Positions 48,536 through 57,216 of a stretch of DNA of 64,000 nucleotides are shown piece by piece (position 1 is the first letter of the stretch; each line of letters begins with the position of its first letter). Under the pieces are notes generated by a model that saw only the letters and a program-made list of their open reading frames with translations, was not told where the DNA came from and ran no database searches. The stretch lies in IMG/VR virus record IMGVR_UViG_3300036981_000255, positions 1 through 64,000 of that record; one strand, written 5' to 3'. The stretch comes from a virus. Both the position numbers and the translations under genes were made by a program.

Positions 48536-50482
48536 TTACATTTTTTCGATAAATTTTTTCATTTTTTCTATGGCATTTTCAAATAAAACGTCCTTAGATT
48601 TTTCACTTTTACCGTTTGTTTTGATGTTGTCAAAATTTTCAATCAAAAGTGGTTTTTTCTTATTGTGTGATTCAACCTTTTCAGTTGGTTGTTCGGTTGT
48701 TTCTGCTGCGCCCTCTTCTGCCCCTGTATCTGCTCCGCCTTCGCCTTCAGTTCCACCTTCCACGTCTAAACCAAGGTCTGCATCGTCAAATTCACCACCA
48801 ATATCGCTGCCACCCAAATCACCACCGCCTAGTCCACCGCCACCGCCTAGTCCACCGCCACCACCTCCTCCGCCACCACCGCCCAAGTCATCTCCACCAC
48901 CACCACCATCTGTCCCTTCTGTGGATGGTTTGGATATACCCATAGATTCATCACCGTAAAGGCTGATGATGTTATCAAATAAAGTGGTTTTGCTGACAAC
49001 TTCTGGTGCTTTTTCAATTTCTGCCCCTGCTGCTCTTTCCAAATATTGTTGTTCAAAATCAAGCTTGATTTCGTTGTTAGTTTGTCCAAGAATTTCTTTT
49101 TTAGCTTTTGTAACAGACATTGCAGATAAACCGAAACCATTTGCATCTGAAACAGCATTTCTAAAGATATTGATTTGTTTGTCAAGCAAATCCATACGCA
49201 TTATTTCAGATTGGATAGACGGATTGTTCAAAGATAGTTCAAAATTTGACATTTCGTCTTCCAATCCAAGCAATAATAAATGAACTAAAGCAATTTTATT
49301 CAACTCCATGATAACAGATTGTTGAATTCTATTGATTTTTCGTGCAAATCTTATGTCTTGCATGGACAAATTCTTACCTTCACCTGCTGCGTCTTCAAAT
49401 TGTAAAAATGGTTTTGGAATACCTAATGCAGCAAATAATTGATTCAAATCGTATTCAATATCGGCAATATCAGCAATATTTGATGCGCCTTGGATGGTTT
49501 CAATTCTTGTACCTTCATCTTTATCACGAATAGGAATGAAATAATCTTGGTCATATCCCATGACATTAAATTTCAAATCTTCTTGACCAGTATAAGGGTC
49601 AACTTGTTTTGTTCGTTTAAACCTGTCAGTAATTTTGTCCATGAACGCTTCAACATCTGCTGGGTCAATATTACCAACATTGATGTAATAGGCTCTACGG
49701 TCAATCGCTCGAAGTAAACGGAGAGTTCTCATGGCATCTTCCACAAGCAAAAGATTTTTCCAAATTCTTCTGGCTTTTTCTAAAACCGAAACACCATAAG
49801 GAAGTCTTCTGTCATCTACTAAAAGTCTAAAGTGAGCAATTTGATAATATTTAAACTCAACTATGTCTAATGATTTCCAACGAAAAACCGTTTCATTTTC
49901 ATCATAATTAAGGTAACTTTGCATTGGATTTACGCCATCAACTTCTAATCTTTCAACTTCAATTGTTGGCAATTGTCTTGCGCCAGTGATTCCATTATCA
50001 CCATCCATTGACAAATAAACAAAATTATCACCTGTTTTCACCATATTTCTAGTCCACATGAAAAGATTGGTGTGAATATTCAAACGATTGAAAAACAAGT
50101 CTTCCAAGGCTTCTTGAACACGTTTACTTTCGGAATATATGTTGAGAACTTTACCCTTTACGTTTGTTGTTGTTGATTCTTCTGCTAAAATGTCTAAAGC
50201 TTGCCCAATAATTGGATAATGTTCCATCAAATCATAATCAAGATAAGATGGATAACGTTGAGTTTCATAAACCAATGACTTATTATGAATATGTCTTGAG
50301 ACTTTTTTCCATTGAGCTTGAAAGAACTTCTCTTGTTGTTTTTCAAGTTTTTTGGTTTCATATTCAGCTCTATTGGTTGTCCTTAGAATTTCTTTCGGTT
50401 GACTTGAATCATATCTCCCAATAGCTTTATCAGTTTTGAAATAATTTGTAAGGCTATTGAATTTTGTGAATATTGTTGACAT
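48536..50482 (-). CDS. portal protein (T4 gp20-like) with Gly-rich C-terminus
   Basis: 648 aa. PSYLDYDLMEHYPIIGQALD, WTRNMVKTGDNFVYLSM, IPKPFLQFEDAAGEGKNLSM and QDIRFARKINRIQQSVIMEL are conserved portal motifs. The dodecameric portal is the DNA channel and starting point of head assembly. Residues about 520-600 are almost only Gly, Asp, Leu and Ser, then a basic/amphipathic tail (KKKPLLIENFDNIKTNGK). This long Gly tract is absent from T4 gp20. No terminase gene is visible in the window. Confidence 0.88.
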   Translation of the reverse strand: MSTIFTKFNSLTNYFKTDKAIGRYDSSQPKEILRTTNRAEYETKKLEKQQEKFFQAQWKKVSRHIHNKSLVYETQRYPSYLDYDLMEHYPIIGQALDILAEESTTTNVKGKVLNIYSESKRVQEALEDLFFNRLNIHTNLFMWTRNMVKTGDNFVYLSMDGDNGITGARQLPTIEVERLEVDGVNPMQSYLNYDENETVFRWKSLDIVEFKYYQIAHFRLLVDDRRLPYGVSVLEKARRIWKNLLLVEDAMRTLRLLRAIDRRAYYINVGNIDPADVEAFMDKITDRFKRTKQVDPYTGQEDLKFNVMGYDQDYFIPIRDKDEGTRIETIQGASNIADIADIEYDLNQLFAALGIPKPFLQFEDAAGEGKNLSMQDIRFARKINRIQQSVIMELNKIALVHLLLLGLEDEMSNFELSLNNPSIQSEIMRMDLLDKQINIFRNAVSDANGFGLSAMSVTKAKKEILGQTNNEIKLDFEQQYLERAAGAEIEKAPEVVSKTTLFDNIISLYGDESMGISKPSTEGTDGGGGGDDLGGGGGGGGGGGLGGGGGLGGGDLGGSDIGGEFDDADLGLDVEGGTEGEGGADTGAEEGAAETTEQPTEKVESHNKKKPLLIENFDNIKTNGKSEKSKDVLFENAIEKMKKFIEKM

Positions 50483-50488
50483 TTATTA

Positions 50489-52276
50489 TTATGGTTTACA
50501 GACGAATGTATCTCTATGTCTATTGTATTTTTGTTTTTCGATATTCCAATTGCATTGTATCTCACTGAAACAAAGTGGTCTATCGTGTAATCTAAAGGCT
50601 GCGATTCCCCCAATGAAAGAGCCAGCAAAATTTTCTTCTAGTGTGCCACATTTTCCTTGGTGTGGTAATACTTCGTAGCATCTGATTTTGCATACGCCTA
50701 AAGAACCACCATTAGAATATAATAAATTGTTTATGACACTTAAAGAGCCATTGATTTCAATTTTTAAAGTCGTCCGATTATTAAATTGAGACCCAAAGAC
50801 GTTTATTTTCCCTAATCTACGTGGAATGTGCATTTCAAGCCACATTTGTATCAATTCTGGTTCTGCAACTGATAATGGTGGACTTATAAAAGTTTCTCCA
50901 TCTACAACTATTCCACCGAATTGGCAAGGGCTTACTAGACTTGTCACGTAATCACAAACAGTGTATCCGCTTGCATCAAAATATAAAGCATCACCACTTG
51001 GAATTACTTCTAACAAACCTTGTGTTCCACCACCAATACTGATATTGTATGGGACTGCCAATTGTTTATCTCGATGTTCGTCTAATGGATATGGTTGGAA
51101 GTCTGGAAAGTCGTCTATTTTGAGCTTTAAAAAGCCATCTACAAAAATACACAAAGTTCCAAGTCTGCCCTTTATAATGCAATCGCTTTTGACATAAGGT
51201 TCAAATCTATATACAATATAATGCCATTTGCCATTTTCTATAATGTCTTGTGCAGAATAGAACTCTTCAATTATCGGTGTTCCAGAATATTGAATTGTTC
51301 CATCTGTCATTGTCATACATTCTCCCGAAGTGGTCAAAATTCGTACTCCAATAGCTCCTTCGTCATCAATTCTAAAAGCCATTGCATTGTTTAAAAGTCC
51401 ATTGCAACAATCATCAATTGTGGCAGTAGGATTTGGCTGCGGTTGACACAACATTTTGCGATTATAGTATAAAAAAGGGTTGATAGACGGCTGAAAGTCG
51501 TTCACTTCAAGTTCTGGACTTAAAGGTATTCCTGTACAGGTTGTCATTCCTGAAAGTGGACTGAATAGACAAAACTTATTTTCGGCTCTTAACCCCCAAT
51601 AATAGAAAATATTGTCATTCTCTGGATATACTTCATTCAATTGAGGTTTGGTAGGACAGGTGTCGCCACTTAAAACATCCAATGACCATATTTCAGTTAC
51701 CTCGGTCTGACCTGTTCCATTTGGCTCATAATAAACGCTTTCTCCTGTGATTGTAACTGTAAAGCCCGATGGACATTCATCACGTTTCAACCAAAACTCT
51801 TTAGTCCAACCAATTGGATAATAATTCGGTAAAACTTCAAAGTCGTATTCGTGCAATTTATAAAAACCTTGAAAAAAACCACCGCAAAAATGAACATGCT
51901 CTGGAATTGTTGAAGTTGCAAGGACATGATTCATTTCATAACAAAAAGTGTCACCAGATACTCGCTTAATACAAAACGCTGTGCTTCCAGAAGGATTGTA
52001 TGTTTCACCTGTAAAATTATCAACAAATCTGTTATCAACGCCTGTTAGACCAATATCGCATAAATCAGCGTTAAAACTTACAGCATCCTCCCATTGGATA
52101 TTACTACACATTCCACTGATATTAGTAAAATCAAAAGATGTTATAACATCGCCTGACACTAAAATATCACAATTGTAACATTGTACATTGTCCATTGATA
52201 GTTGTAAATCCCAATAATTTGACTTATTTAACTTCAAATCGAAGATGTTATTGTAATTCTTACGAATATTGCTCAT
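50489..52276 (-). CDS. LamG/concanavalin-like virion protein, Cys-rich
   Basis: 595 aa. NGKWHYIVYRFEPYVKSDCI, GRLGTLCIFVDGFLKLKIDD and GIAAFRLHDRPLCFSEIQCN fit a LamG-like jellyroll that binds carbohydrates. About 20 Cys residues (CYNCDILVSG, FCGGFFQGF, DDCCNG) are unusual for a cytoplasm-assembled virion protein. Near the portal and tail genes; possible adhesin or fibre for the host glycan coat. Own promoter motif at 52295-52305. Stop lies 6 nt from the portal start. Confidence 0.65.
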   Translation of the reverse strand: MSNIRKNYNNIFDLKLNKSNYWDLQLSMDNVQCYNCDILVSGDVITSFDFTNISGMCSNIQWEDAVSFNADLCDIGLTGVDNRFVDNFTGETYNPSGSTAFCIKRVSGDTFCYEMNHVLATSTIPEHVHFCGGFFQGFYKLHEYDFEVLPNYYPIGWTKEFWLKRDECPSGFTVTITGESVYYEPNGTGQTEVTEIWSLDVLSGDTCPTKPQLNEVYPENDNIFYYWGLRAENKFCLFSPLSGMTTCTGIPLSPELEVNDFQPSINPFLYYNRKMLCQPQPNPTATIDDCCNGLLNNAMAFRIDDEGAIGVRILTTSGECMTMTDGTIQYSGTPIIEEFYSAQDIIENGKWHYIVYRFEPYVKSDCIIKGRLGTLCIFVDGFLKLKIDDFPDFQPYPLDEHRDKQLAVPYNISIGGGTQGLLEVIPSGDALYFDASGYTVCDYVTSLVSPCQFGGIVVDGETFISPPLSVAEPELIQMWLEMHIPRRLGKINVFGSQFNNRTTLKIEINGSLSVINNLLYSNGGSLGVCKIRCYEVLPHQGKCGTLEENFAGSFIGGIAAFRLHDRPLCFSEIQCNWNIEKQKYNRHRDTFVCKP

Positions 52277-52294
52277 TAATCGGTTTTCATTTTT

Positions 52295-52305
52295 CTATAA
52301 ATAGT
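52295..52305 (-). promoter_or_regulatory. candidate late promoter of the lectin-like gene (ACTATTTATAG)
   Basis: Minus-strand ACTATTTATAG, 18 nt before the start, identical to the motif in both TnpB elements. Confidence 0.5.
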
Positions 52306-52335
52306 TTTCATTATTCTAAATATTACTTGTGTTGG

Positions 52336-52350
52336 CAAATATTTATAATC
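52336..52350 (+). promoter_or_regulatory. candidate late promoter of the plus-strand operon (CAAATATTTATAATC)
   Basis: Same sequence and distance (13 nt to ATG) as the sheath promoter but on the plus strand, so the motif is directional and follows the gene. Starts the operon 52364-54989. Confidence 0.65.
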
Positions 52351-52363
52351 AAAACAATCAGTA

Positions 52364-52900
52364 ATGAAAAACCGTAAAATATATCTAAGTGAATCACAAA
52401 TCAAAGGCTTAAAATCAATAGGATTGCAAGAAATAATTGATGCAGATGGCTCTCTAATAAGTGGCGATGAAATTTCTAACGAAAAAACCATTAAAACCAA
52501 CACTATAAAACCCGATGGACGACCACAAACATCTGATGATTTTGCTAAAGAAACAGGTAAGCAATCTGACATGTATTTGAATCGTTATGGTTTTTCAATT
52601 ACAGAAGGTGAAGATGCGTTGACAGAAGCAGACGACTTTGTATCTAATAATGCAAAACCGAGTGGATTCATGGATAAAAATTCAAAAATCCCTGAAACTA
52701 CTGAATTATCAAAAAGTTATAAAAAACCCGATATTCAAAGCTCTTTGAATGATTTGATACGCAAAATAACTCAAAATTCAATTGAAAAGGAATTGCAACA
52801 AGATATTAACGCAATTGTATTGAAAGGGTTGCTATCATCTGTTAATTTTAGTAATATGAAACCACAACACAAAAAAGAAATCCAAAATATGTTAAAATAA
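52364..52900 (+). CDS. leader-tagged hypothetical protein, 178 aa
   Basis: Starts with KIYLSESQIKGLKSIGLQE, a version of the KIxLxESQ leader found in the next genes. The rest is polar with two Lys/Asp-rich regions (KAN-free) and a C-terminal helical part (NDLIRKITQNSIEKELQQDI). No domain recognised. First gene of the plus-strand operon; the next ATG overlaps its stop by one base. Confidence 0.6.
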   Translation: MKNRKIYLSESQIKGLKSIGLQEIIDADGSLISGDEISNEKTIKTNTIKPDGRPQTSDDFAKETGKQSDMYLNRYGFSITEGEDALTEADDFVSNNAKPSGFMDKNSKIPETTELSKSYKKPDIQSSLNDLIRKITQNSIEKELQQDINAIVLKGLLSSVNFSNMKPQHKKEIQNMLK

Positions 52901-53907
52901 TGGCAAATAGCGATTTGGTTGGAAAAATGTGGAAAATTCCAAGTCCATATTTATCAAAATTAAGAGAAAAATTGAACAATCATCAAGGTGATAAACACGT
53001 TGAAGGGTACACTCGACTTCAAAATCTTTTGCAAAGTGGTAAAATATCTTACGAGAATTTGAAGAATGTGAAACACATTCTGGACAAGAATATAAAAAAT
53101 GAAACTATCTACGAATTAAATGGCGGTAAAGATTTTCACCGATGGATTAACGACCAACTATCAGTTGCAAGAAATAGTATTGAAAGCGGAAAGAAAATTC
53201 AGAAAGATGTTGGAAATCAGAACGCATACAAGAAACCTCACGAAAAAGATTCAACAAACAAAGGGAAAGTTCGTACAGCAAGACTCGACAAATCTACAAG
53301 TTCAAAAGACATTTATAACAATAATGTGAACTATGAATCTGTTCAAAGGTCATCTATTAAAATTGTAATATCTGAAAGTCAATATCGTCAACTTTTCCAA
53401 GAATCAAATGATATTCCAATTAGCCCATCAGTTATTAACGAAATATTGAAAGGTTATATTCAAGCTGCGCTATGGCTTGAAAAGGAAAGATTGGAGGAAG
53501 ATTTTAATTCTATCATGGGTTATGACGATGAAGATGACTATGACTATGAAGAATCCGAAGAGACTAATGAACTTCAAAAGTTGATTAAAATGTCAGCAGA
53601 TATCAATAAAAAATCTTTTGATAGTTTTATGGCACAGGATATGGATTCAAATTCAAAAATTCAAGCCTATTTGGACATTAAAGATTTTATAAAATCTGCT
53701 GGAATGGATGCAATCAACGAAGTTTTAGAAACAGACGGAGCAAATGACTTAGGAATGGATATTTGGCTCACAAGAAATCGTCATGGTGCAGGTTTTTTTG
53801 ACCGAACTTACGACCATGAATCGGAATTAATGGATGCAGCTCATAAATTAGGCGAAGTTGACCTATATATTGGGGACGATTTGTTATTATATTTTAGCAA
53901 TATTTAG
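52900..53907 (+). CDS. two-part protein with internal leader motif, 335 aa
   Basis: Residues 1-115 (MANSDLVGKMWKIPSPYLSK… EGYTRLQNLLQSGKISYENL) form a helical domain seen in other large phages, function unknown. At about 153-167 stands KIVISESQYRQLFQESND, which elsewhere in this operon is an N-terminal leader. After an acidic stretch (YDDEDDYDYEESEE) the C-terminal domain has DIWLTRNRHGAGFFDRTYDH and DLYIGDDLLLYF, a widespread phage domain of unknown activity. Looks like a fusion of two genes, or a precursor cut in the middle. Confidence 0.6.
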   Translation: MANSDLVGKMWKIPSPYLSKLREKLNNHQGDKHVEGYTRLQNLLQSGKISYENLKNVKHILDKNIKNETIYELNGGKDFHRWINDQLSVARNSIESGKKIQKDVGNQNAYKKPHEKDSTNKGKVRTARLDKSTSSKDIYNNNVNYESVQRSSIKIVISESQYRQLFQESNDIPISPSVINEILKGYIQAALWLEKERLEEDFNSIMGYDDEDDYDYEESEETNELQKLIKMSADINKKSFDSFMAQDMDSNSKIQAYLDIKDFIKSAGMDAINEVLETDGANDLGMDIWLTRNRHGAGFFDRTYDHESELMDAAHKLGEVDLYIGDDLLLYFSNI

Positions 53908-53910
53908 AAA

Positions 53911-54513
53911 ATGAAAATAATATTAACCGAAAATCAATATAATTCACTATTCAACGAAATCTATTTTTCCACTTTCAGTGAAAACCAACAAACGCCAGTA
54001 AACTGTGATTGCTGTCAATATTTTGATTTTGAATCTTTGATGCAATATGGTGGCTTCGAGCATCCCATTTATTATCTTATCAATAAACGTGAGACTAATG
54101 ACCTTCAATTCATGTCTCCTGATGATTATATAAAATCCATTGCCAAAGCATCAAACCTTTCGACTTCTGAAATAGTAAATTCAAATGTTGTTTTTCAACA
54201 AAAAATAGATAAATATGCCGAGTTGATGCGAAACGGCACTAAGTTCCCTATCGGTTTTTATACAATTGGTAAATCTTATCAAGAAGGTCGTCATCGAACC
54301 TTGGCAGCAAAACAAATTGGTTGTTTATCAATACCTATGGTAAGGATTGTAAAAAATATTTCAACAAAAGATGTTGAGAAAGTCGTAAGAGGTTTGATTG
54401 GAAAGTCAAGAGAAGTGGTCAATCAAATGTATGTCGATAAGGGCTTTAAAGGGATTACAGATTTGGATTGGCGAGAATTAAACAATTATCAAAAATATTA
54501 CTTAAATCAATAA
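53911..54513 (+). CDS. leader-tagged ParB/sulfiredoxin-fold-like protein, 200 aa
   Basis: Leader MKIILTENQYNSLFNE (1-16). CDCCQYF at 32-38. C-terminal part PIGFYTIGKSYQEGRHRTLA then AKQIGCLSIPMVRI fits the GxHR motif of the ParB-like/sulfiredoxin fold, which binds nucleotide phosphates (EGRHR at 125-129). In this fold the motif hydrolyses CTP in ParB or acts as kinase or nuclease in others. Role in this phage unknown; the tag suggests virion packaging. Confidence 0.5.
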   Translation: MKIILTENQYNSLFNEIYFSTFSENQQTPVNCDCCQYFDFESLMQYGGFEHPIYYLINKRETNDLQFMSPDDYIKSIAKASNLSTSEIVNSNVVFQQKIDKYAELMRNGTKFPIGFYTIGKSYQEGRHRTLAAKQIGCLSIPMVRIVKNISTKDVEKVVRGLIGKSREVVNQMYVDKGFKGITDLDWRELNNYQKYYLNQ

Positions 54514-54515
54514 AA

Positions 54516-54989
54516 ATGAAAATATTTCTGAACGAAAGTCAATATAAAGTGTTATTTGAAAATTCTGCAACTAAAACAAAACTCAAAGGTTTAAAACCTA
54601 TGGGAGTTTATATGAAAGCAGCATTTGATTCTGGGTATGATGAAGAATCAATGGCAAAAATGCAAATCAATAGATTTTTGAGCCGTCTAACAAATTTGCC
54701 AGAAGTTGTAACGTTATATCGAGTTGTTTTTGTTGATGATGAATCAAAGATTGACCATGTAAACATTGGTGAACATTATGGTGTCAATGAGCGAAACCTT
54801 TTAGCAAGCCATTACAGACAATCACACGTTGGAGGTGGAAAACCATTCTTGTTAACAGTCAAAGCAGATAGAAATCTTGTGAATTTCCATGAAACTCTTT
54901 TGAATAATATCATCTATCCACATGAAAACGAGATTACTTTGAAGAACAATGGACGTGGTGCAAATATTGTGAAAATTAAACCGTTGTAA
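54516..54989 (+). CDS. leader-tagged R-S-E type ADP-ribosyltransferase-like protein, 157 aa
   Basis: The start MKIFLNESQYKVLFE is chosen because it aligns with the leaders of the neighbours; the frame is open 48 nt further up into the previous gene. TLYRVVFVDD gives a candidate catalytic Arg69. After a short beta strand (PFLLTVKA) comes YPHENEITLKNNG, with Glu137-Asn-Glu139 as an ExE motif followed by a beta strand, as in arginine-specific toxins and T4 Alt/ModA. The middle STS motif is not clear. The family call rests on motif order. Probably injected with the DNA. Confidence 0.55.
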   Translation: MKIFLNESQYKVLFENSATKTKLKGLKPMGVYMKAAFDSGYDEESMAKMQINRFLSRLTNLPEVVTLYRVVFVDDESKIDHVNIGEHYGVNERNLLASHYRQSHVGGGKPFLLTVKADRNLVNFHETLLNNIIYPHENEITLKNNGRGANIVKIKPL

Positions 54990-54990
54990 A

Positions 54991-56217
54991 TCAACCAATT
55001 CTAATATTTAAGTCTAACAAAGATTCCATATTAAAATTCAAAAGTTTTTTCACCATATCATCTTGTGATGTTGGAAGTCCGTGGTATGGATGAACATGGT
55101 TTGCAATGACGTTCTTTAGAAGATTCAAAAAATCCACAAGATTATCACCATAAACCATTGGATGTGCAGTAGAGTTGATTTCTAATTGCGTTGCATCATC
55201 AATTTGCTTCTCTGGGTCTGTTAAGTTATAGTTTTTTGCGCTTTTATGTGACAGAAGATTTAATTTTTCTGCCACAAGATTCATCACAGAACCTGCGAAT
55301 TGGTCATATTCATTGGCTTTTTTATCTTCTACTTGTTGTTTGACAATCTTTTGATTGTTAGGGAAAATCGTTGGCTCACTTGCAAGTTCTTGCTCGGATG
55401 TGTTCAAATTCCATTTAACGTATGTGCGTTGAAAGTCTTTAATTTTTCTCTTAGTTGCACTAATCAATTCCTCACGACTTGCATAACCTTGATTGAAATT
55501 TTCTTCAATAAAATTGTCAGATAGGCGAATGACTTTAATCATCAGACGATTTTGACTGTCACTTGTGATGTTAATGTTATGGGTCGCAGGAATATTTTCA
55601 ACCTTTGTGATTGTTTTGAAAGTCTTTTGATTGGATGCGTTTTCAATTCCATAACGCATTTGAATAAAAACAGGGTCTTTACGATTGAATGAGGTTGGTT
55701 TATCCTTTTCATGCTTACCTGCTCGAATCAAAACCTCACTATCTTTGAAAATTAAGTCTGTATTTTTACGTCCCTGCAACCCAATTTGGTCTTTGGTGAG
55801 ATATGTACCTTTAGCAGTTGGAATTTCTGAAATTGGCGTTCCACGTTCTACCCAACCATCAGACTCGTTAGATGTTGCTGTGTAATAGAATGGGTCAAAG
55901 TCAAGATTTTCAATTTGAGAAATGGTGATAGCAAGATAATAACGCTTCTCTTGATTTGTTGTTTTATCAGCATTATAGATTCTATCTAAGACAACGGCAA
56001 CTCTTTCCCCAACTTTAGGAACAAAATGCAAAAATGGGCTTGTTAATGGATAACAAGGTGGCAAATCAGCATTCTCTACCCTTTTGTCAAAGTCTGGAAT
56101 CCGAACTTTGATTTGTCTTGTCTCATAAGGGTCTGTAATGTCAACAACTTCACCGAAATATATAATCCTTTCTGAAAGTTGAACATCATTAGGTGAAAAG
56201 GAATCTGGTCTGCCCAT
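54991..56217 (-). CDS. gp5-OB-fold baseplate spike-like protein, 408 aa
   Basis: IIYFGEVVDITDPYETRQIK, VRIPDFDKRVENADLPPCYP and VPKVGERVAVVLDRIYN match the OB-fold domain of gp5/VgrG-like spike proteins. C-terminus HPMVYGDNLVDFLNLLKNVI, ANHVHPYHGLPTSQDD resembles the trimerising tip region of baseplate spikes. It sits convergent with the plus-strand operon (one base between stops). Lysozyme domain absent, consistent with the lysin domain being on the hub protein. Confidence 0.65.
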   Translation of the reverse strand: MGRPDSFSPNDVQLSERIIYFGEVVDITDPYETRQIKVRIPDFDKRVENADLPPCYPLTSPFLHFVPKVGERVAVVLDRIYNADKTTNQEKRYYLAITISQIENLDFDPFYYTATSNESDGWVERGTPISEIPTAKGTYLTKDQIGLQGRKNTDLIFKDSEVLIRAGKHEKDKPTSFNRKDPVFIQMRYGIENASNQKTFKTITKVENIPATHNINITSDSQNRLMIKVIRLSDNFIEENFNQGYASREELISATKRKIKDFQRTYVKWNLNTSEQELASEPTIFPNNQKIVKQQVEDKKANEYDQFAGSVMNLVAEKLNLLSHKSAKNYNLTDPEKQIDDATQLEINSTAHPMVYGDNLVDFLNLLKNVIANHVHPYHGLPTSQDDMVKKLLNFNMESLLDLNIRIG

Positions 56218-56230
56218 TGTTGTAAATACT

Positions 56231-56446
56231 TTAGTAATAATATCTTAAATCTATCTTCAAACCGTCCAATCTATGAATAAATTCACTTGTCAACAACCGT
56301 TCTTTAAAAAAGACTGTATTTTTAGTGCCATCCTTAAATTTAACAGATGGCACTCTGTTGTCAAATTCTTTTGAAACTTTTTCTATTTCGGCTTCAACTG
56401 TTTCGATAGAGATAAAACCGAATTTAAGCATTATTTTTTTAAACAT
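56231..56446 (-). CDS. hypothetical protein, 71 aa
   Basis: MFKKIMLKFGFISIETVEAE with a predicted helix and beta tail (VSKEFDNRVPSVKFKDGTKN). Precedes the spike gene by 14 nt. Function unknown. Confidence 0.5.
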   Translation of the reverse strand: MFKKIMLKFGFISIETVEAEIEKVSKEFDNRVPSVKFKDGTKNTVFFKERLLTSEFIHRLDGLKIDLRYYY

Positions 56447-56466
56447 GACTTATGTTTTTATTTTAG

Positions 56467-56631
56467 CTATTTACTATACTTCCATTTAAGGTATTCTTCA
56501 CGTGTTTCAAAGCCATTATCTTTAGCTTCTTGAACCAGTAATCTGTCTAAGAAATCTCTACATATTAAACTAGCCCTTGGTCTAATCCCAATCGGAAATT
56601 GTGGTGTTGGCGGTGTCACATTTTGTTCCAT
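56467..56631 (-). CDS. hypothetical protein, 54 aa
   Basis: MEQNVTPPTPQFPIGIRPRA, then CRDFLDRLLVQEAKDNGFET and a basic tail EYLKWKYSK. Its NGF(E/A) helix segment recalls DNGFASNENV in the next gene. Unknown. Confidence 0.5.
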   Translation of the reverse strand: MEQNVTPPTPQFPIGIRPRASLICRDFLDRLLVQEAKDNGFETREEYLKWKYSK

Positions 56632-56636
56632 AATAA

Positions 56637-56852
56637 TTAATTCAAGTTAGGTTTCAAAATAGCATCAATAGACTTCAAAACGTCTTTTGACCTTTCAACG
56701 TTTTCGTTTGATGCGAAGCCATTATCTACAAATTTTTGTAGATAATTGAGCAGCATTTGTTGTTGGATTTTCCATTCTTCTAATTCTCCGACATTTAGTA
56801 GTTGGATTGTCTCATTTATCTCGTTTGAGATTTCCTCTTCTTCGCTAATCAT
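56637..56852 (-). CDS. hypothetical helical protein, 71 aa
   Basis: All-helical (EIETQ-free; NEINETIQLLNVGELEEWKI, QQMLLNYLQKFVDNGFASNE). Shares a 4-nt overlap with the upstream gene. Not recognised. Confidence 0.55.
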   Translation of the reverse strand: MISEEEEISNEINETIQLLNVGELEEWKIQQQMLLNYLQKFVDNGFASNENVERSKDVLKSIDAILKPNLN

Positions 56853-57133
56853 AATTGTTTGTTTATTTCATTATATAAAGCTGCTTTTTCTTTGACTTTC
56901 GAAATTTCTTCTATTTCAAACTCATCTGACCCTCCAAATAATGGGTATTTTGTATATAAAATCTTCCCTACTCCGTCTACTACGAATTGGATACTCCCAA
57001 GACACATCCCAACAGTGAAACTCTTAACAGTTTTAAATACGTCATAGATTTTCCCTTGTTTATCATAAGCAATTAAATCTTCACATTTTTCAATGTCTTG
57101 TAATTGACCGTTGATTTCTACTTGTTTTTTCAC
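56849..57133 (-). CDS. hypothetical protein, 94 aa
   Basis: Beta-rich (IQFVVDGVGKILYTKYPLFG). N-terminal MKKQVEINGQLQDIEKCEDL. Preceded by the repeated leader at 57161-57216. Not recognised. Confidence 0.55.
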   Translation of the reverse strand: MKKQVEINGQLQDIEKCEDLIAYDKQGKIYDVFKTVKSFTVGMCLGSIQFVVDGVGKILYTKYPLFGGSDEFEIEEISKVKEKAALYNEINKQL

Positions 57134-57160
57134 TTTATTAAAATTTAATGATTAAAAAAT

Positions 57161-57216
57161 AAACCTTTCATAAGATTCTAAAACTAGAACCAAAAGATTT
57201 TCAATAAAGTTCCTTT
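57161..57216 (-). repeat. intergenic leader repeat, copy A
   Basis: On the minus strand AAAGGAACTT…AGAATCTTATGAAAGGTTTA; about 75% identical to 61550-61608. Includes a possible mini-ORF MKGLFFNH. Lies directly after a gene stop and before the 56849 gene. Confidence 0.55.

Noticed and set aside
48570-48959. Plus-strand Pro/Ser-rich open frame opposite the portal C-terminus
   Set aside because: It is the antisense shadow of the Gly/Asp-rich tract; the composition follows from the GGT/GAT codons of the portal gene.
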